In this document: positions 48,411-61,140 of the stretch, piece by piece
Position numbering within the stretch: position 1 is the first letter of the stretch
Layout: the number at the start of each line of letters is the position of its first letter
Assembly (NCBI GenBank): GCA_907163375.1
Contig: CAJQUW010016988.1
Span: forward strand, 1 to 64,000
Origin: Prostheceraeus crozeri
Taxonomy: Eukaryota > Platyhelminthes > Polycladida > Euryleptidae
DNA length: 64,000 bases
Direction of reading: 5' to 3'
The notes under the pieces: generated by a model
Database searches by the model: none
Told to the model about the DNA's origin: nothing
What the model saw: the letters and a program-made list of their open reading frames with translations, nothing else
Translations under genes and position numbers: made by a program

Positions 48411-49727
48411 AGTGTTACTAGTGTTAACAACTGCTTTCTTTTGAATCATAAATAACTTGCAGTAACTCATCATTGAGTTGCTAATTGCCATTTCAAAAAG
48501 CTTTGAAATGATTAGTGAGAGAATAGAGAATTTATAAAAAAGTGACGATAGGGCTCATTGTGAGATATCCTCTTATATTAACAGGAAAAAATTATATCAT
48601 AAACAAATATCTAAGTAAAGCATCATCCGCCACGTTACACAGAAAAATTAATCCATGTCACACAGCATGAATTGACGACTAAAACCTATCGCACATTACA
48701 GACACCATGCTAGTTGGTATGATACTTAATCTGAAATGATGCCCAGACCATGAAAGGAAAAAGGAAGAGATGAGAGATATTTGATTGAAGCCATTACGAG
48801 AAGTAGTGGACTAACTTTTCTGGAATTTTAGCCGTGCAGTCAGTATGCTTGTAGATAGTCAGCAACTCACATGCAGATAAATCTTCATCCGAACTACGGA
48901 CATCTACAATTGATGAAATGCATGTAGTTGAAATCTCATTGTCTAGAGCTCGCTCTCAAAAATTCATGTTTGTAAACAGGAATGCAAATAGCACAAAGGT
49001 GAGCTGCCGAATTTCCAAGCACATCCAGGTACTGATGGTTTGCGCGGTGAGTTACTGATTCCTTACAATAGGGTACATTGCAACGATGACGGCTAAGAAA
49101 CCAAAAACGTTTGCAGTTCCGACTGAAAAGTCCTTTAGGTCCGGCAATGATTCAAATCAAGCCTTTCTCTCATCTCTTGTATTTCAAATATAAGAAATGA
49201 AAAAACAATGACATATCTAAAATAAATAAACAAACTTGTGACAGCCACTTTATCAAACAAAGGTCACAGGCCATGGCACAAGTAAACATAGCATCAATAC
49301 GAAGGGAAATGTTGATCACTTAAGGAGTTGCTTGCAAGATTTCAATTTTCATTGGTGTCTTATCCGAAATTTAACTGCTTTTGCAACAGGTAATCGCATA
49401 TTCATTCGTCAACCCCTTGTATTCCCGAAACATTTGGTAGATTTCTCTTTCATAATTTTATTTTTCTAGCACGCCTCTTGAAAGGCGCATTTTGTAGAGA
49501 ATCAAAGCAATCAAAACTCCATACGAACGTAGTACAAATTTTTCGTCAAGCATTCCCACCTAAAATTATTTCTTATTTCGGAATCCTGATTACTTGCGTT
49601 GAGTACTGTTTCTTCATGATTGACGAAGTTATCAGTGACTTGCAATTGTAGAAGGATCTTCTGATCAAGGGTCACGCGGATTTTTTAGAAAGTACCTGCT
49701 TTGAATTCCATGATTGTTTAAAATTGA

Positions 49728-50490
49728 AAGGCCCCTTCACGAACTGAATATAGGCTCCTTCACAATCTTAATGGGCCTCTCACGATGTCAAAAAGGCCCT
49801 TCACAATCTAAAAGGGTCTCATAACGATATCAAGAGCCCCCCCTCACGATGTCAAAAGGGCCCTTCACAATCATAAAGGGCCCCTTCACAATCTAAAAGG
49901 GCTTCATGACTCAAGGGCCCCCTCACAATGTCAAAAGGGCCTCTTCACAATCTCAAAAGGGCCCTTCACAATCTTAAAGGGTTCCTCACAATCTTAATGG
50001 GCCCCTTAACAATCTAAAAGGGTCTCATAACGATCTCCAGAGGGCCCCTCACAATCTTAAAAGGGTTCCCTCACGATGTCAAAAGGGCCTCCTCACGATG
50101 CCAAAAGGGCCCCTTCACAATCTAAAAGGGCTTCATGACTCAAGGGCCCCCTCACAATGTCAAAAGGGCCTCTTCACAATCTCAAAAGGGCCCTTCACAA
50201 TCTTAAAGGGTTCCTCACAATCTTAATGGACCCCTTAACAATCTAAAAGGGCCTCATAACTCAAGGGCTCCTCACAATGTCAAAAGGGCCTCTTCACAAT
50301 CTTAGAGGGCCCCTCGCAATCCTAATGGGCCTCTCACGATGTCAAAAAGGCCCTTCACAATCTAAAAGGGTCTCATAACGATCTCCAGAGGGCCCCTCAC
50401 AATCTTAAAAGGGTTCCCTCACGATGCCAAAAGGGCCCCTCACGATGTCAAAAGGGCCCCTTCACAATCTAAAAGGGCCTCATAATGATC
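49728..50490. repeat. Array of ~20-bp GGGCCC-rich repeats in copy A
   Basis: Imperfect units of the type CCCTTCACAATCTAAAAGGG recur about 35-40 times, with higher-order duplications of about 250-300 bp. Each unit is roughly self-complementary (CCCTT...AAGGG), so the array can fold in many ways. The matching array in copy B is at 60595-61140. Confidence 0.85.
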
Positions 50491-50692
50491 TCAAGAAAGC
50501 TGCTTAAGGCAAATTATTTGTTCCTTGGTAGAACATTTTCTCACTACTTAGTTAAGTTTAAAAAAAGCCGGAATTCCGGTTAAAACCGGAAGAGTGGCAG
50601 CCCTGCAGTACTTAACCGATCCTCAAAGCCTCATTCATAAGGGGTCAATAGAATCCATACACTTAACATTTTTACATTGGTTGTCAGGTGGA

Positions 50693-51593
50693 GAGAGTTG
50701 ACATAGGGGTAGGGAGAGTTGGCATAGGGGATGGGAAGAGTTGACATAGGTGTTTGTGTATCTAAATCAGTATAGGTGATGCCTAAATATTATCAACTAT
50801 TGATCAATTGAAAAAGCATAGAACTCCGCGCTTCGAACTTTCATGGCCATCGCTATGACGACGGCATAGATATCTATCCAGTCACAAGCCTAGCTGGCAA
50901 AAGCGTGGGAAAGAGTGTTAATCTGAATCAAAACAAATCAATTGTTTCGAATGCACATAACAAGAAAGAGAAGATACTTTCTGTGATTTATTTAGTCAAC
51001 TTACTTACTTACTTATTCCATTTAACGTCGATTGCTCCATCCATGTTGGGTACGACGATTCGCTTGTATGGCGGCTCTCCATTTCGCTCGGTCGTTTGCA
51101 TCTTCGACAATTCAACACATTATACAAAAGAATGCAACAGGTGCAGATAAGAATATTTGTAATTGAAACATCGTCTAACTCCACGTTCGGGAGCATTTCG
51201 ACGTTAGTATCATTAACCGTAATAATCATGACGACGAAAGCTGTTAACAAGAGCTTACGAATGATGCGTCATTCAAGTGTTTATTTCGTCCTCAGATGGA
51301 AAAAATGAATCCGCAATCAGACATGCAAATTTCTTATTTCTTTTCAGTTGACTTTGTGACCTTATTATGCCTACCACTTATGAAAGTTATTAATAGCAAA
51401 GAGCCCTAAACATGGTCTCCACTAATTTAGGCCTACAGCTGGTCGGTCTGCCACTTAAATGGAAGACAGGAGTCCAATAAAAATGGCCTTGACATTTAGC
51501 GAAAGGTCTTTTTCAAATATTAGGCCAACTCTACCCATCAGATAATATGGCAACTCTCCCCATTCCACCATATGTCAACTTACCCCAACCCCA
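50693..51593. mobile_element. Element with G-rich multi-copy inverted ends
   Basis: The left end has three near-copies of GAGTTGACATAGGGG spaced about 25 bases apart. At the right end (51525-51593) the complement appears as GAGTTGGC, GAGTTGCCATA and AAGTTGACATATGG units. The middle is AT-rich and non-coding apart from chance frames. Similar phrases occur at about 27730 and 27915. Exact termini are not fixed. Confidence 0.45.
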
Positions 51594-53528
51594 ATCCTGA
51601 ACGAATGTTTACGCCTCATGTGACATCTGTTTCATGCAGTCGTTATACCAATGCATAAATGAAATCCTCGTTCTGATAGATCTTCAGCCAGAATTCTGTT
51701 CTTCAACTCGTCCAAGTATATATACAGCAGCAGTAGAAAGTTACTATATCAAACTACAAAAAGGGCGATTTTTCGGCAATTTTTCTTCATCCTCGCCTGA
51801 GACATAAACCACTGAAGCAGGCATCGCGATTTTTTACTGCCTGATATGAAGATGGTCCTGGAAGAAGCACTGTTGGTTTCATGCTCCCTTGTATAAAATG
51901 CCTCAAACTGCTGATTGACGGTAGTTAAAAAGGCTAAGCACACTTGTGATCAAGTGTTTTAAAGATCATTTGTGACTTGTTTGCAGCGGTCAGTTGACAG
52001 GATAGTTCTTCGAAATTCCTTCAGTGATAGAAGATATTCGAAAAGATGATAGTTTTAGGTTTTTACATTGATCCAAAATTTGAAGCAAGTTTGGCCTATG
52101 GCTTAGCCACCGTCAGGAAACAAACAAAACATAAACCATCCATTCACATCCGTTAATTCGTTTGAGAGAATAATTTTCTTTACGCACTCGTGTATTTTAA
52201 GGAGTGTACTTGCACATAAGGAGTGGATCGGTCATGGATAGCTCGACGCCCAATTCATCAAGTGTTTTAACACTTTTCTTGAAACAGTTATGCATTTTGT
52301 GCAATGGAAATGATTACAGCTTCCACAAATAGATTCCAAAATTGGATGTTAATTGATACCACAATCCATTGATCCACAATTGATTTCGCAAAACCATATT
52401 TCATGATATTTTGATGATTTTGTGACACTGATCTTTATGACATTGGGAGGCATGACTTCGTGATGTTTAAAATCGTGAAGACAAATCATCAGCAGAAATT
52501 TAACTTTGTTGTTCCAAAAATTCACAAACTTTCACAAACCGTACGAACCCTGCATAAATGTGACCCCAATCTATCATTTTACGAGGTCGAAAGGGTCTTC
52601 CGAGGTCACGTGATGACGTCAGAGGCCATTTTTAGCAATTTCTGAACATTTGACCTTACTTTGACCTCTCCGGGCCACCCCCAAACCTTCACCTATCGAG
52701 ATAAAACTACATGTCAGATTTTCTTAACAAAAGGAATACTTTTGGCAAAGTGCACCTTGACTTTTCCAACTTTCAATGTATGTTTCGTATGTTTCAATAT
52801 AAATATTTATGTGACACATTAGGTTTTTTGGAAAATAGCTATTTGAATAATTCTGCTCCCATCTCCGGCTCCGGATGAACTCAAAATATTAGTTCAGGAT
52901 TCACTTCGATTAGATCCAGCCTCGGGTTTGGACAAATGAAATTTCATAAGACCCGCTCCGGAGGATGGAGAAATTTCAGCTCCACTACATCCTCAATGAG
53001 AAGAACAAAATTCATAACATCGATTTTGAACGACCACCCATATGCGGAGTCCAACCGTCTGTGAAAAAAGAAACGACATCAGATGAATGAGAGGGCAGGC
53101 AGAAAAGGCCAAGGTCAGCTTCGGACGCTTAGGCATGCACGAAGTGTCCATATTCTTTGTCTTTTGATTGAGAAGGCAACCATAAGGCTGATATGTGTGT
53201 CTTAAATCTAAACTGCTTTAATCGCTGACCAAACAACTAACATTTTCTATGCAAATCAAAATAAAAAGCGATGGAGCAACTCCTGTTTCTGGTATGCGAG
53301 TGGGCAGTTCAACTTACAACATAAGCGATGATCCTTTTTTCTCTTTTATACTGTATGTAGGGCCCATCATTGTTTTTTTAAGACCGCACTGGTGAACAGA
53401 TGATACATCAGTAATTTGTAATTTCATCGTTAACATCAGTTTCTCTTTACTGATTGCCTGTAATACCGATATTTTAAAATGATGGACTGCACTAAGCGAT
53501 CAAACGGATTCCCAGACCTATCAAATGT
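51594..53528. other. Intergenic stretch, nothing recognised
   Basis: AT-rich DNA with short direct phrases (TTCACAAACTTTCACAAA near 52520 also occurs near 42010). A GCTCC-rich patch lies at 52855-52990. No gene recognised. Confidence 0.5.
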
Positions 53529-55541
53529 ATGTTGATCGTCAAACCCAGAAAGCTAAAGCAGTCGCTCAGCGTGTCCATCCGATTTCTTTCCTCGTCAAAA
53601 ATGAGATTTAGAATCGCTAGCTACCAAGTCTTTAAACAAGTCAGCAACAATCCCCACCTCGTAGATTTCCAACACACCAGTAACACGGTTGTTTCTGAAT
53701 TTTTATTCTTTATCAGTGAACATATAACACACGAGATTATCACCGATGTCAAATCTAGCAAATACTGGTCATCAGTGATGTATTATAAACGCAAAATTTG
53801 TGTATACAACTTCACTATCTACGAGGCAAAGACGGGAAATGGTCATTGCTATCTATGGAGTGAGCTCGACGGTAGAAGAGGTAGATCAGAAATCGGAATA
53901 TGTCCCAGGCATTATCCTGCTTCACTACCTGACACTGTGAAACGGGTTTCCTTTCACTCAGATTCTTGCGGTGGACAAAATCGGAACCAGTATATGGCTA
54001 GTATTCTCATGCACAGCGTAGGAAAATTACCAGTTGATGAGATAACTTTGAATTTCCTCGAATCTGGTCATACGCAAGTGGAATGCGATTCTATACACGC
54101 GGCTATTGAACACTCAAAGAAGAATGTGGAAGTTTACACCGTAGGAGAGTGATGCAACATAATTCAGCTCGCTCGCCGCAAAAAACCATACATAATTCAC
54201 CAAATGAATTTTCCAGTTTTTAACTTAGAAAAACTCAATCGCGAAATAATTACAAATCGAAATAAGGACACATCTGGTGACACAGTAAGTTGGATGAAAA
54301 TACACAGCCTCCGATTCTCGAAGGATGAGCCCTCTTCATTTCTGTATTCATACGAGCCAATGAATGAGTACCGCAAAGTCATCAAAAAGGTGAAACGTGG
54401 ACGAAGGGCCAAACCTGTGAATCTGACTCAACTGCATGCAGAGCCTCTGGGTATATCAGCGGCAAAGAAGGCTGATCTCACACAACTTTGCCAAATTGGA
54501 GCTATACCTGCCGACAGAGCTGGAAAAATTCCACTGAAATTTTTCAATTCCAATTCCAATTCCGGAGCAGAAATTTCAATTCCAATTCCGAAACAGTTCA
54601 ATTCAATTCCAATTCTATAATAAGATTCAATTCCGATTATTTCATGTCGCGTATAGTGTCTTATGTTAATGTATCTAACGTTTGCTCGTTTCAATATAAC
54701 CCATGTGCCCTTATCCTTTCCGCATTGTTCCTGTGTGCCGTTCCCTGCGTCGTTCCTATGTGCGTTTTCATGTTTACAGTTCATATTTCTTGTGTACATG
54801 TATATGTCACCGGTCAGCCTGCGCCATTTTCGTTTCGTAAACGAGATATTCAATATCTCGTGAAAAAAAGAGAAGAAAGTTAACGGTCAGCAACGAATCA
54901 AACGGAGAGTGTGTGTGTGTGTGAGTGAGTGAGAGAGAGAGAGATGAGATGCGAATAAATCTATTAATAAACTGATAGAAGAAAGAGAAATTCAATGTGC
55001 GAATAACGTGATTGTTGATGGAAGAAAAAACGACGATAAAAATGATATCATGAAATCTGATTAATGGTCCATGTTAAAAAGGGAGATTAAAAATTCCGTG
55101 ATAAAAACGAAATGTGGTCGGGTCGGAAGCTAACAAGCAAAAATTAAAGGAAACTCTTTCAATATTCAAAAGAAAGTGGATTTATCATCAAGTCTCAAAA
55201 ATTTGTATAAATTAGAAACGATGAGAAATTAACACAACAACAACACATACGACATCTTCAGTAGCTGTTAGAAGAACTTCGGGATCTCGCGGTGTATATT
55301 ATAACTATTTTATATAACAAATTTATAAAACTACAGAAGTAACAACAACTGCCCACCAGCGAACAACAACACAGCAGCGTATACGGCAAAACATCAGCGA
55401 GCGCGATTGAAGATTGACGGTATAAGTGCCACTGATATTTATGATATTATTTTGGTATAAGTGGGTCCGATCGAATTAATTCCAATTCCGACTTTTCCAA
55501 CTCTGCCTGCCGAGGTGCAACATTGGTTTCGGAATCTGTAG
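53529..55541 (+). pseudogene. DDE-like transposase-derived gene, interrupted by a hAT MITE
   Basis: The frame holds KRKICVYNFTIY, GHCYLWSELDGRRG, then FHSDSCGGQNRNQ and FLESGHTQVECDSIHAAIEH. The S-D-x-C-x-G-Q-N-x-N and E-S-G-H-T-x-x-E-C-D-S-x-H blocks define a family widespread in arthropods and other invertebrates, probably an RNase H-like transposase. I do not know its superfamily name. An in-frame TGA replaces an expected Trp after VGE (54150-54152). A 991-bp hAT MITE sits in the last codons; beyond it the frame resumes as PAEVQHWFRNL and a stop at 55541, matching the family's usual C-terminus. The N-terminal ~75 residues look foreign (see the shared block with 56379-56405). Confidence 0.7.
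54515..55505 (+). mobile_element. Complete hAT MITE
   Basis: The 991-bp insert has termini CAGAGCTGGAAAA and, inverted, CAGAGTTGGAAAA. The 8-bp CCTGCCGA flanks it on both sides (54507-54514, 55506-55513). CAG-R-G ends plus 8-bp duplications are diagnostic of hAT. Subterminal AATTCCAATTCCG runs occur at both ends and may be transposase-binding sites. It has no transposase. A longer relative lies at 29410-30500. Confidence 0.93.
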
Positions 55542-56175
55542 GTTATGAAGTGCTGATTCTTCACCATGGACATGAATATGTTATAGGTACTTCAATAAAT
55601 CTGTTGAAGGAAATGTCCATGCTCTCACTTTTGATGTGCTAGACATATAGAATAGAAGGTGGAGATTTCAATATAATAATAAATCGATATAATATATCTC
55701 CCCGAGCTGGTAGAAATTGGGTAGAAATGCCAGGATTCAGGTATCTTTCCGAGAACCCGAACTTGCGTCATAGTACAATTTAAGAATTATCTCAATACTT
55801 TCCAAGGGTTGACACCAAAGCAATTTTCGAAGGACGAACTTTGATCCCATGATAAAGAGTGTGAACTTACGCAAATCTCCATAACTATTTTTTATAGCAA
55901 TGTATCTATTTTCATGACCAAAATAAAGGACTTACATAATGTAGGCCATTTCTCTACATTCAAAAACAATTTCGAGATTTTCAAATTTGGAAAAATGCCA
56001 TTGACAGAATAAGCCGTCATTTTTGAGTGCTGCTCATGAAAATCTATTGATCGCAGTACTACTAACAATGAAGATTCTTGAACCCCAAGTTAAATGTCTT
56101 AACTCATCTGAAAAAAATGAAGAGCTAAGTCACAGCCATGATCATGCATTTCATGACAGAATGACCTAAGTCACT

Positions 56176-57800
56176 TTGAGCACTGCTCAAGCATCAAGAT
56201 TTGACTCAAATTTAGATTTAACAATTGAAATCTTATGTCACAATATGCATATATCCATCCTGAAAACAGGAGATTTCTACACACATCCGGATTTCACATT
56301 CATTCTTGAAACTTTAACATCGATTTTCTCGAAACAACTTTTGAGTGACTTAGCTCATTCTGTTATTTACCCCTCGATATCTAGCAAATACTGGTCATCA
56401 GTGATTGACGAAACTGCTGACGCATCTACGAAAAGGCAATACATGACAATACTTCGCTGCGTCAAAGATGGTTCCATAGAATGCCGTTTCCTGGATATTC
56501 GCGCCATTGACGCTGATGGCACTACGGCTGCAAATCTCCTCAAATATGTAATGCAGTAGCCGCAGATTATGAATTGCACACTTCAAAGCACACAGCGATC
56601 GCGTGCGACGGTGCTGCCACCATACTTGGACGGAACAAGTCGCTAACCCTAATTCAACGTAGCAAAGTGCGTCAAGGTAACAAAGTTAAAAAACAAGCTA
56701 ATGACTAGTTAATTTTCAATAGGTACAACATATGATTTAAAAGATTTTTATATCCTAAAATGTCTAAAAATTTTAAAATACTTACTAGAAGGACAAACAA
56801 CGCTTCTCCTCTCCTCATGTGTAATGAATTGGCGAGTAAGTCGTTCTGTTTAAAATTATGTTTATCACTTATAAATTAAAAAGATCCTATTTAACAGTCT
56901 GCCCATTCAGATGATAAGAGGACAGGTGTTTCCAATCAGAATACCAGATCTAGCTAACACAGAAGGATTACGCTATCTAAAATCTACCAGGTGTGTAAGA
57001 GAATTAAGATTAGTTCCATAAGCTAAAACGTGAAATAGAATTCTACAAAATATGCATACGAATTATTTGACTATTTTTAATGAGGTCATCAACAGGAACT
57101 TGGTCAGGACGATCGCGTTTCGACCGCTTAATCCTGGACGCTCAAACCCGACCAAGCGCGGTCCTGTACATTAAATATGCACAGCCTCAAAAATTGAATT
57201 AATAATAGAGAAAGATTAGCATCTATCAAAAAAAAAATAGTCACTGTTGACTGAAATGTACCTCAGGCATTTGAAAGAAGGACAGAGTCCAGCCAGTAGA
57301 GGTCAGTGTGTAGAGGTCAGTTGACGAGCAGTGTGTAGCCGTTTGTGCACATCGTCTTGCCATAACCTGTGGTGATAGTGTGAGACGGCTTATCTTCCTT
57401 CAGAAGTTTGAGAAGACGTTGCTGCATGTCTGGAGATTTTTTGCACTATCTCCAAACAGATGTAGGATATTTCATGGATTTCAGGGAAATTGCGATTTTG
57501 ATAGTCTGAAGCTACAGCGCGCTTGTGTGACTCGTTGGCTGTCACACGAAGCAGCCGTCAACGCTATCATGCACGAGATTTCAGCAATATCGGCTACGCC
57601 ACAATACTTTCATGAAGTAGACGAACACGCTGCAACTGGACTACTGAAAGGGTGCCGCAGCAAGACATTCATATTTATCATGCATCTTCTTCATGCTGTA
57701 TTGCCGAGACTGAAGGAGTTGTCGCTGAATTTCCAGAAACGCCAGTTAAATTTCGAGCAGATTTGACCCTCTATACAAAATTGTAAGCAAGAAGTTGAAA
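56176..57800 (+). pseudogene. hAT-type transposase relic (ZNF862/KIAA1586-like)
   Basis: The first block (56176-56559) encodes SISSKYWSSVIDETADASTK, then MTILRCVKDGSIECRFL and DADGTTAANLL, followed in another frame by TAIACDGAATILGRNKSL (the D-G-A catalytic block). The second block (about 57340-57766) encodes AVCAHRLAITCGDSVRRL, QRACVTRWLSHEAAVNAI and HAVLPRLKELSLNFQK. About 650 bases of unrelated sequence with no open frame separate them, either an insertion or an intron. These are signatures of hAT-derived proteins related to ZNF862 and KIAA1586. Stops and frame changes make it non-functional as read. Confidence 0.72.
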
Positions 57801-59697
57801 AGCTGCGGTCTGGCAAGTGAATAATAGACAAACTGGAATAGAACTGCGTGAAATGCAATGCGGTTCTGGGTGATGCGACGGATAATGACCGGAAGCCAAT
57901 ATGCACCATGGCCTACAATTACTGTGCGGGCTATTGTACAACCAAGAAAAGCGATTTCCTGAACTAGAGCCTCTCTATGCGTTTTAAATTTTTGATGGCA
58001 GCTCTCGATTATTTGTTTATTGAGGAGCGTATAGGGGATAGGAATTTAGACTGCAAAGATACTAGTGATGTGCTAGAAGGCATACCCGAAACTGATTTCC
58101 TCAAATGACTTGGAAGTTTTTGGTTCACTGTAATCATGCTGGTATCTGTTAAAGACGCGTCAGACGGGTAAAACTAATTTACTAGGCGATTCCAATAATA
58201 ACTTGTACTTCGACGATTATGATTTGAGTTTCCAATCTGCCGAATAATGCCGTTCAACCACAAGCACTGAAGATCTTAACTAACAGCAGCTACATGCAAA
58301 TTGCTAAGCTCAGAATTCAAATTAAACAAAATAGAGATATGGAATATAGACATACCTAGATGAATTCTAACATAGAAGGATAAGTTAATGCCGATATCGA
58401 GTCTGTCTTTACATGCTTGACGGCATCACTAGCACACGATAAACGCAACAGAGTGGACGAAAGCAAACCTATTATACGTGTAGACAAAGAAAATAAATAT
58501 ACAGCAGTATTCTCATACATTGTCAAAAATTACTTTATCCTATATGGACACCATCTTTTGGCAATGTACACCAGTCCTGGACCTTAAGTAACCTGTGCCC
58601 TATAGCCATTATTGAATGCACCTTCAATGCCTCCGATTTTCAATCTCAAATATATAGATGCCACTCATAACTGCCGCAATTAGCATTAAAATAACGCATG
58701 TTTTAAATAAATCAGTCTGCAAATATCAAGGTATGCCTGCTTTTAAGAAATGATTACTGTGACCACTTTAGCACTAAGTGGCAAAAAGATACCCACAGGC
58801 TGCTACTAACACAAACATATCAGAACGCTCGTTATATGGATTATTAGGCTGTCGAATTTTTATGCCAGATTTCCAAACAATTTAGTTAATGGAATTCACT
58901 TTTGGGCGCAATTTATTCTCAGGCACATACACCTACCACTTTATATGCATTCAAAGAAGTTGGTTAAGCTAATTATATAAACAACTCCGGATGCAAGAAT
59001 ACGAAGCGCTGTGACAGTTTCCTTTATAAAACTTTTATCGAGGCAGCATAAGGTTGCTGACATCTTTTGTCACCAATATCAACAACAGCCGCTGCCTAAT
59101 TTTACGGAACAATTGATACCCACTTACTTATCCACTTCTAGATCAACAGACTACAACTGCACCTTAAAGAATAACCTTGGCGGAAATAATTAATGCCAAG
59201 TGACTTCACTCCACCATGATCATTGCCTTACGACTCAATCCTATACATCAGCTGGTGTTGCTGATCAGCTGTTCTGCCTTATGTGCTAAAAGTGAAACGA
59301 CGCGTCGCATTTTGTCAACAACGTACTATCATGGTGATCAATGTTGCCCAAGTACGTTTCTACTGAATCAAACGATCCGCTATATGTTTAAACATGATAG
59401 TTTGTTAGAATGTTTTAATTCCGCATCGGCCAGGAACCGTGATAATCAAATATGCAACAAACATTTATAAGATGCAGATTTTAAACAAATGAATTGATGA
59501 CAATTGAGACGCAGTGACTGAACCTCAACTTAAGACAATCTTAACTCTGGAGTTCTACCTCAATCCCAGACAGTAACCTGGTCTTCTCTCTCTTTCTGTA
59601 ATGTTGATCAGATTACTATTCGACATCACTACTTACCACGTAGACGCACTACGTACTGCGTGACACTCTGGGTAGGAGATGCCAGTCTCTCTCAGAG
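57801..59697. other. Intergenic stretch, nothing recognised
   Basis: The first few hundred bases may still be hAT relic (LSMRFKFLMAALDYL near 57975). The rest is AT-rich with no supported feature. Confidence 0.5.
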
Positions 59698-60000
59698 TTG
59701 TTGCTATGTGGATTAGATCCCAAATACTCCGACCGACATAATCCGATGATCATTATTGTGCAAATAGTGCGAAGAGGCCGTAAAACCCATTGAATTCCGA
59801 AAATTTCAGTGTGGGAACCTCAGAGTTGCTCTCAGAGTTGTTGCCATAGACACCTTAATGATTAATGTTCGATGTCTGTGGTTGTTGCTATGTGGATTAG
59901 ATCCCATATACTCCGACCGATATAATCCGATGATCACTATTGTGCAAATAGTAAGAAGAGGCTTCAAAATCCATTGAATTACGAAAATTTTAGCGTGGGA
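59698..60000 (+). repeat. Direct duplication, two ~119-bp copies 183 bp apart
   Basis: GTTGTTGCTATGTGGATTAG at 59698 recurs at 59881, and similarity continues to GTGGGA (59816 and 60000) with about 10 differences. The 60-odd bases between copies are not shared except short CAGAGTTG repeats. It looks like an old local tandem duplication. Confidence 0.8.
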
Positions 60001-60594
60001 GCCACATTTCTGGCATGTTGCAGACTACGAGCAAGCTGTCAGTTTGCGCTAAAATACATGATTAGATGAGTCTTGGAGGTCAATGCATATGATGGGGCAA
60101 TTTGTCAAAATACATGTAAAAGACCTGTCAGAGCATCAAGTAAGTCACAGGCATCAAAATTTCGTTTGACTTTCGTAAATACATTTGTTTAAGATGGAGT
60201 ATTTCAAACGAAGGCATTCAGTTTTCACTTATAAAAGCGAGGCCGTAAGTCACCTGTCTATCCCCTACTTCAGCGCCTGACATTATTGGAGTTGCAGTTC
60301 ATGCGCGAATTTTCCTTCACTTTTCCACTTCTCTGTTCTAGCTGTCCTGAGATGCAAGCTCATCAAATAGGAACTCAGTTCATTAGTCAGTTTGCCAATT
60401 CATGATGCAGGATGATTATTTTACGCGGATTCGAGATTCAAATACGTCTTTTCTATAGAATCTCTCGATTTCGATTAAACGGGTTTACCAGGGCTTCCAC
60501 TCTGCCGGTTTTAACCGGATTTCCAGGGTTTTTTTCAGAATAAACAAAGTAGTTGGAAAATGTTTTGCCATGGAACAAACAATTTGGATTTTGA

Positions 60595-61140
60595 AGGGGC
60601 CCTTTTGAGATTGTTCAGTGTCACTGTAAGATCGCGAGGGGGGCCCTTTTGAGACTGCAAAGGGGCCCCTATGAGATTGTGAAGCGTCCTTTAGGATTGT
60701 GAGGGGCGCTATTTTGATTGTGAATGGGTTCCCTTTAAGATTGCGCAAGGGGCCCTTCTAGAGATTGCACAGGGGGGACCCTTTCAGATCGTGAGGGGGT
60801 CCTTTTGAGATTGTGTCGTAACAAGATCGTGAGGTGGCCATTTTTATATTGTGATGGCCCTTCAAGAATGTGAAAGAGCCCTATTTTGATTGTGAACGGT
60901 GCCCTCTTCTGCAGTGGCACTTGGAGATCGTGAAGGGCCACTTCAGAGATCGTGCCCTTTTGCGACTGCAAGGGGCCTTATGAGATTGTGAGAGGGTCTC
61001 TTTGATATCGTAGGGGGACCCTTTTGAGATTGTGAACCAGAGGCCTTAAAGATAAGAGCATGTGGCCCTTCTTAGATTATGCAGGGCTCTTTAAAATTAT
61101 GAACTGGGCTATGCAGATTGTTAGGGATCCTTCAAATCCC
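60595..61140. repeat. Array of ~20-bp GGGCCC-rich repeats in copy B
   Basis: Units of the type AAGGGGCCCTTTTGAGATTG run through this block, the reverse complement of the copy A unit but more diverged. Fewer units than in A. Confidence 0.75.

Larger units (their letters stand above)
47324..50605 (+). mobile_element. Composite DNA element, copy A
   Basis: The 3,282-bp element has 16-bp terminal inverted repeats, CAGGGCTGCCACTCTT, flanked by CAGTAC on both sides (47318-47323, 50606-50611). Just inside the right end lies the palindrome CCGGTTTTAACCGG. It carries a Tc1/mariner-type transposase relic (47783-48410) and an array of ~20-bp repeats (49728-50490). The CAGGG terminus recalls hAT, but the duplication is six bases, not eight. 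Copy B (60489-63078) is homologous over most of its length and inverted. Confidence 0.85.

Noticed and set aside
49728-50490. CRISPR or terminator cluster from repeated short palindromes
   Set aside because: Units are variable, without constant spacers, and lie inside a DNA transposon. No cas genes and no bacterial context.
41690-52640. Possible repeat pair around 41700-42060 and 52500-52640 (GACGTCAGAGGC, TTCACAAACTTTCACAAA)
   Set aside because: The shared phrases are short and one is inverted relative to the other, so I could not align them as one element.
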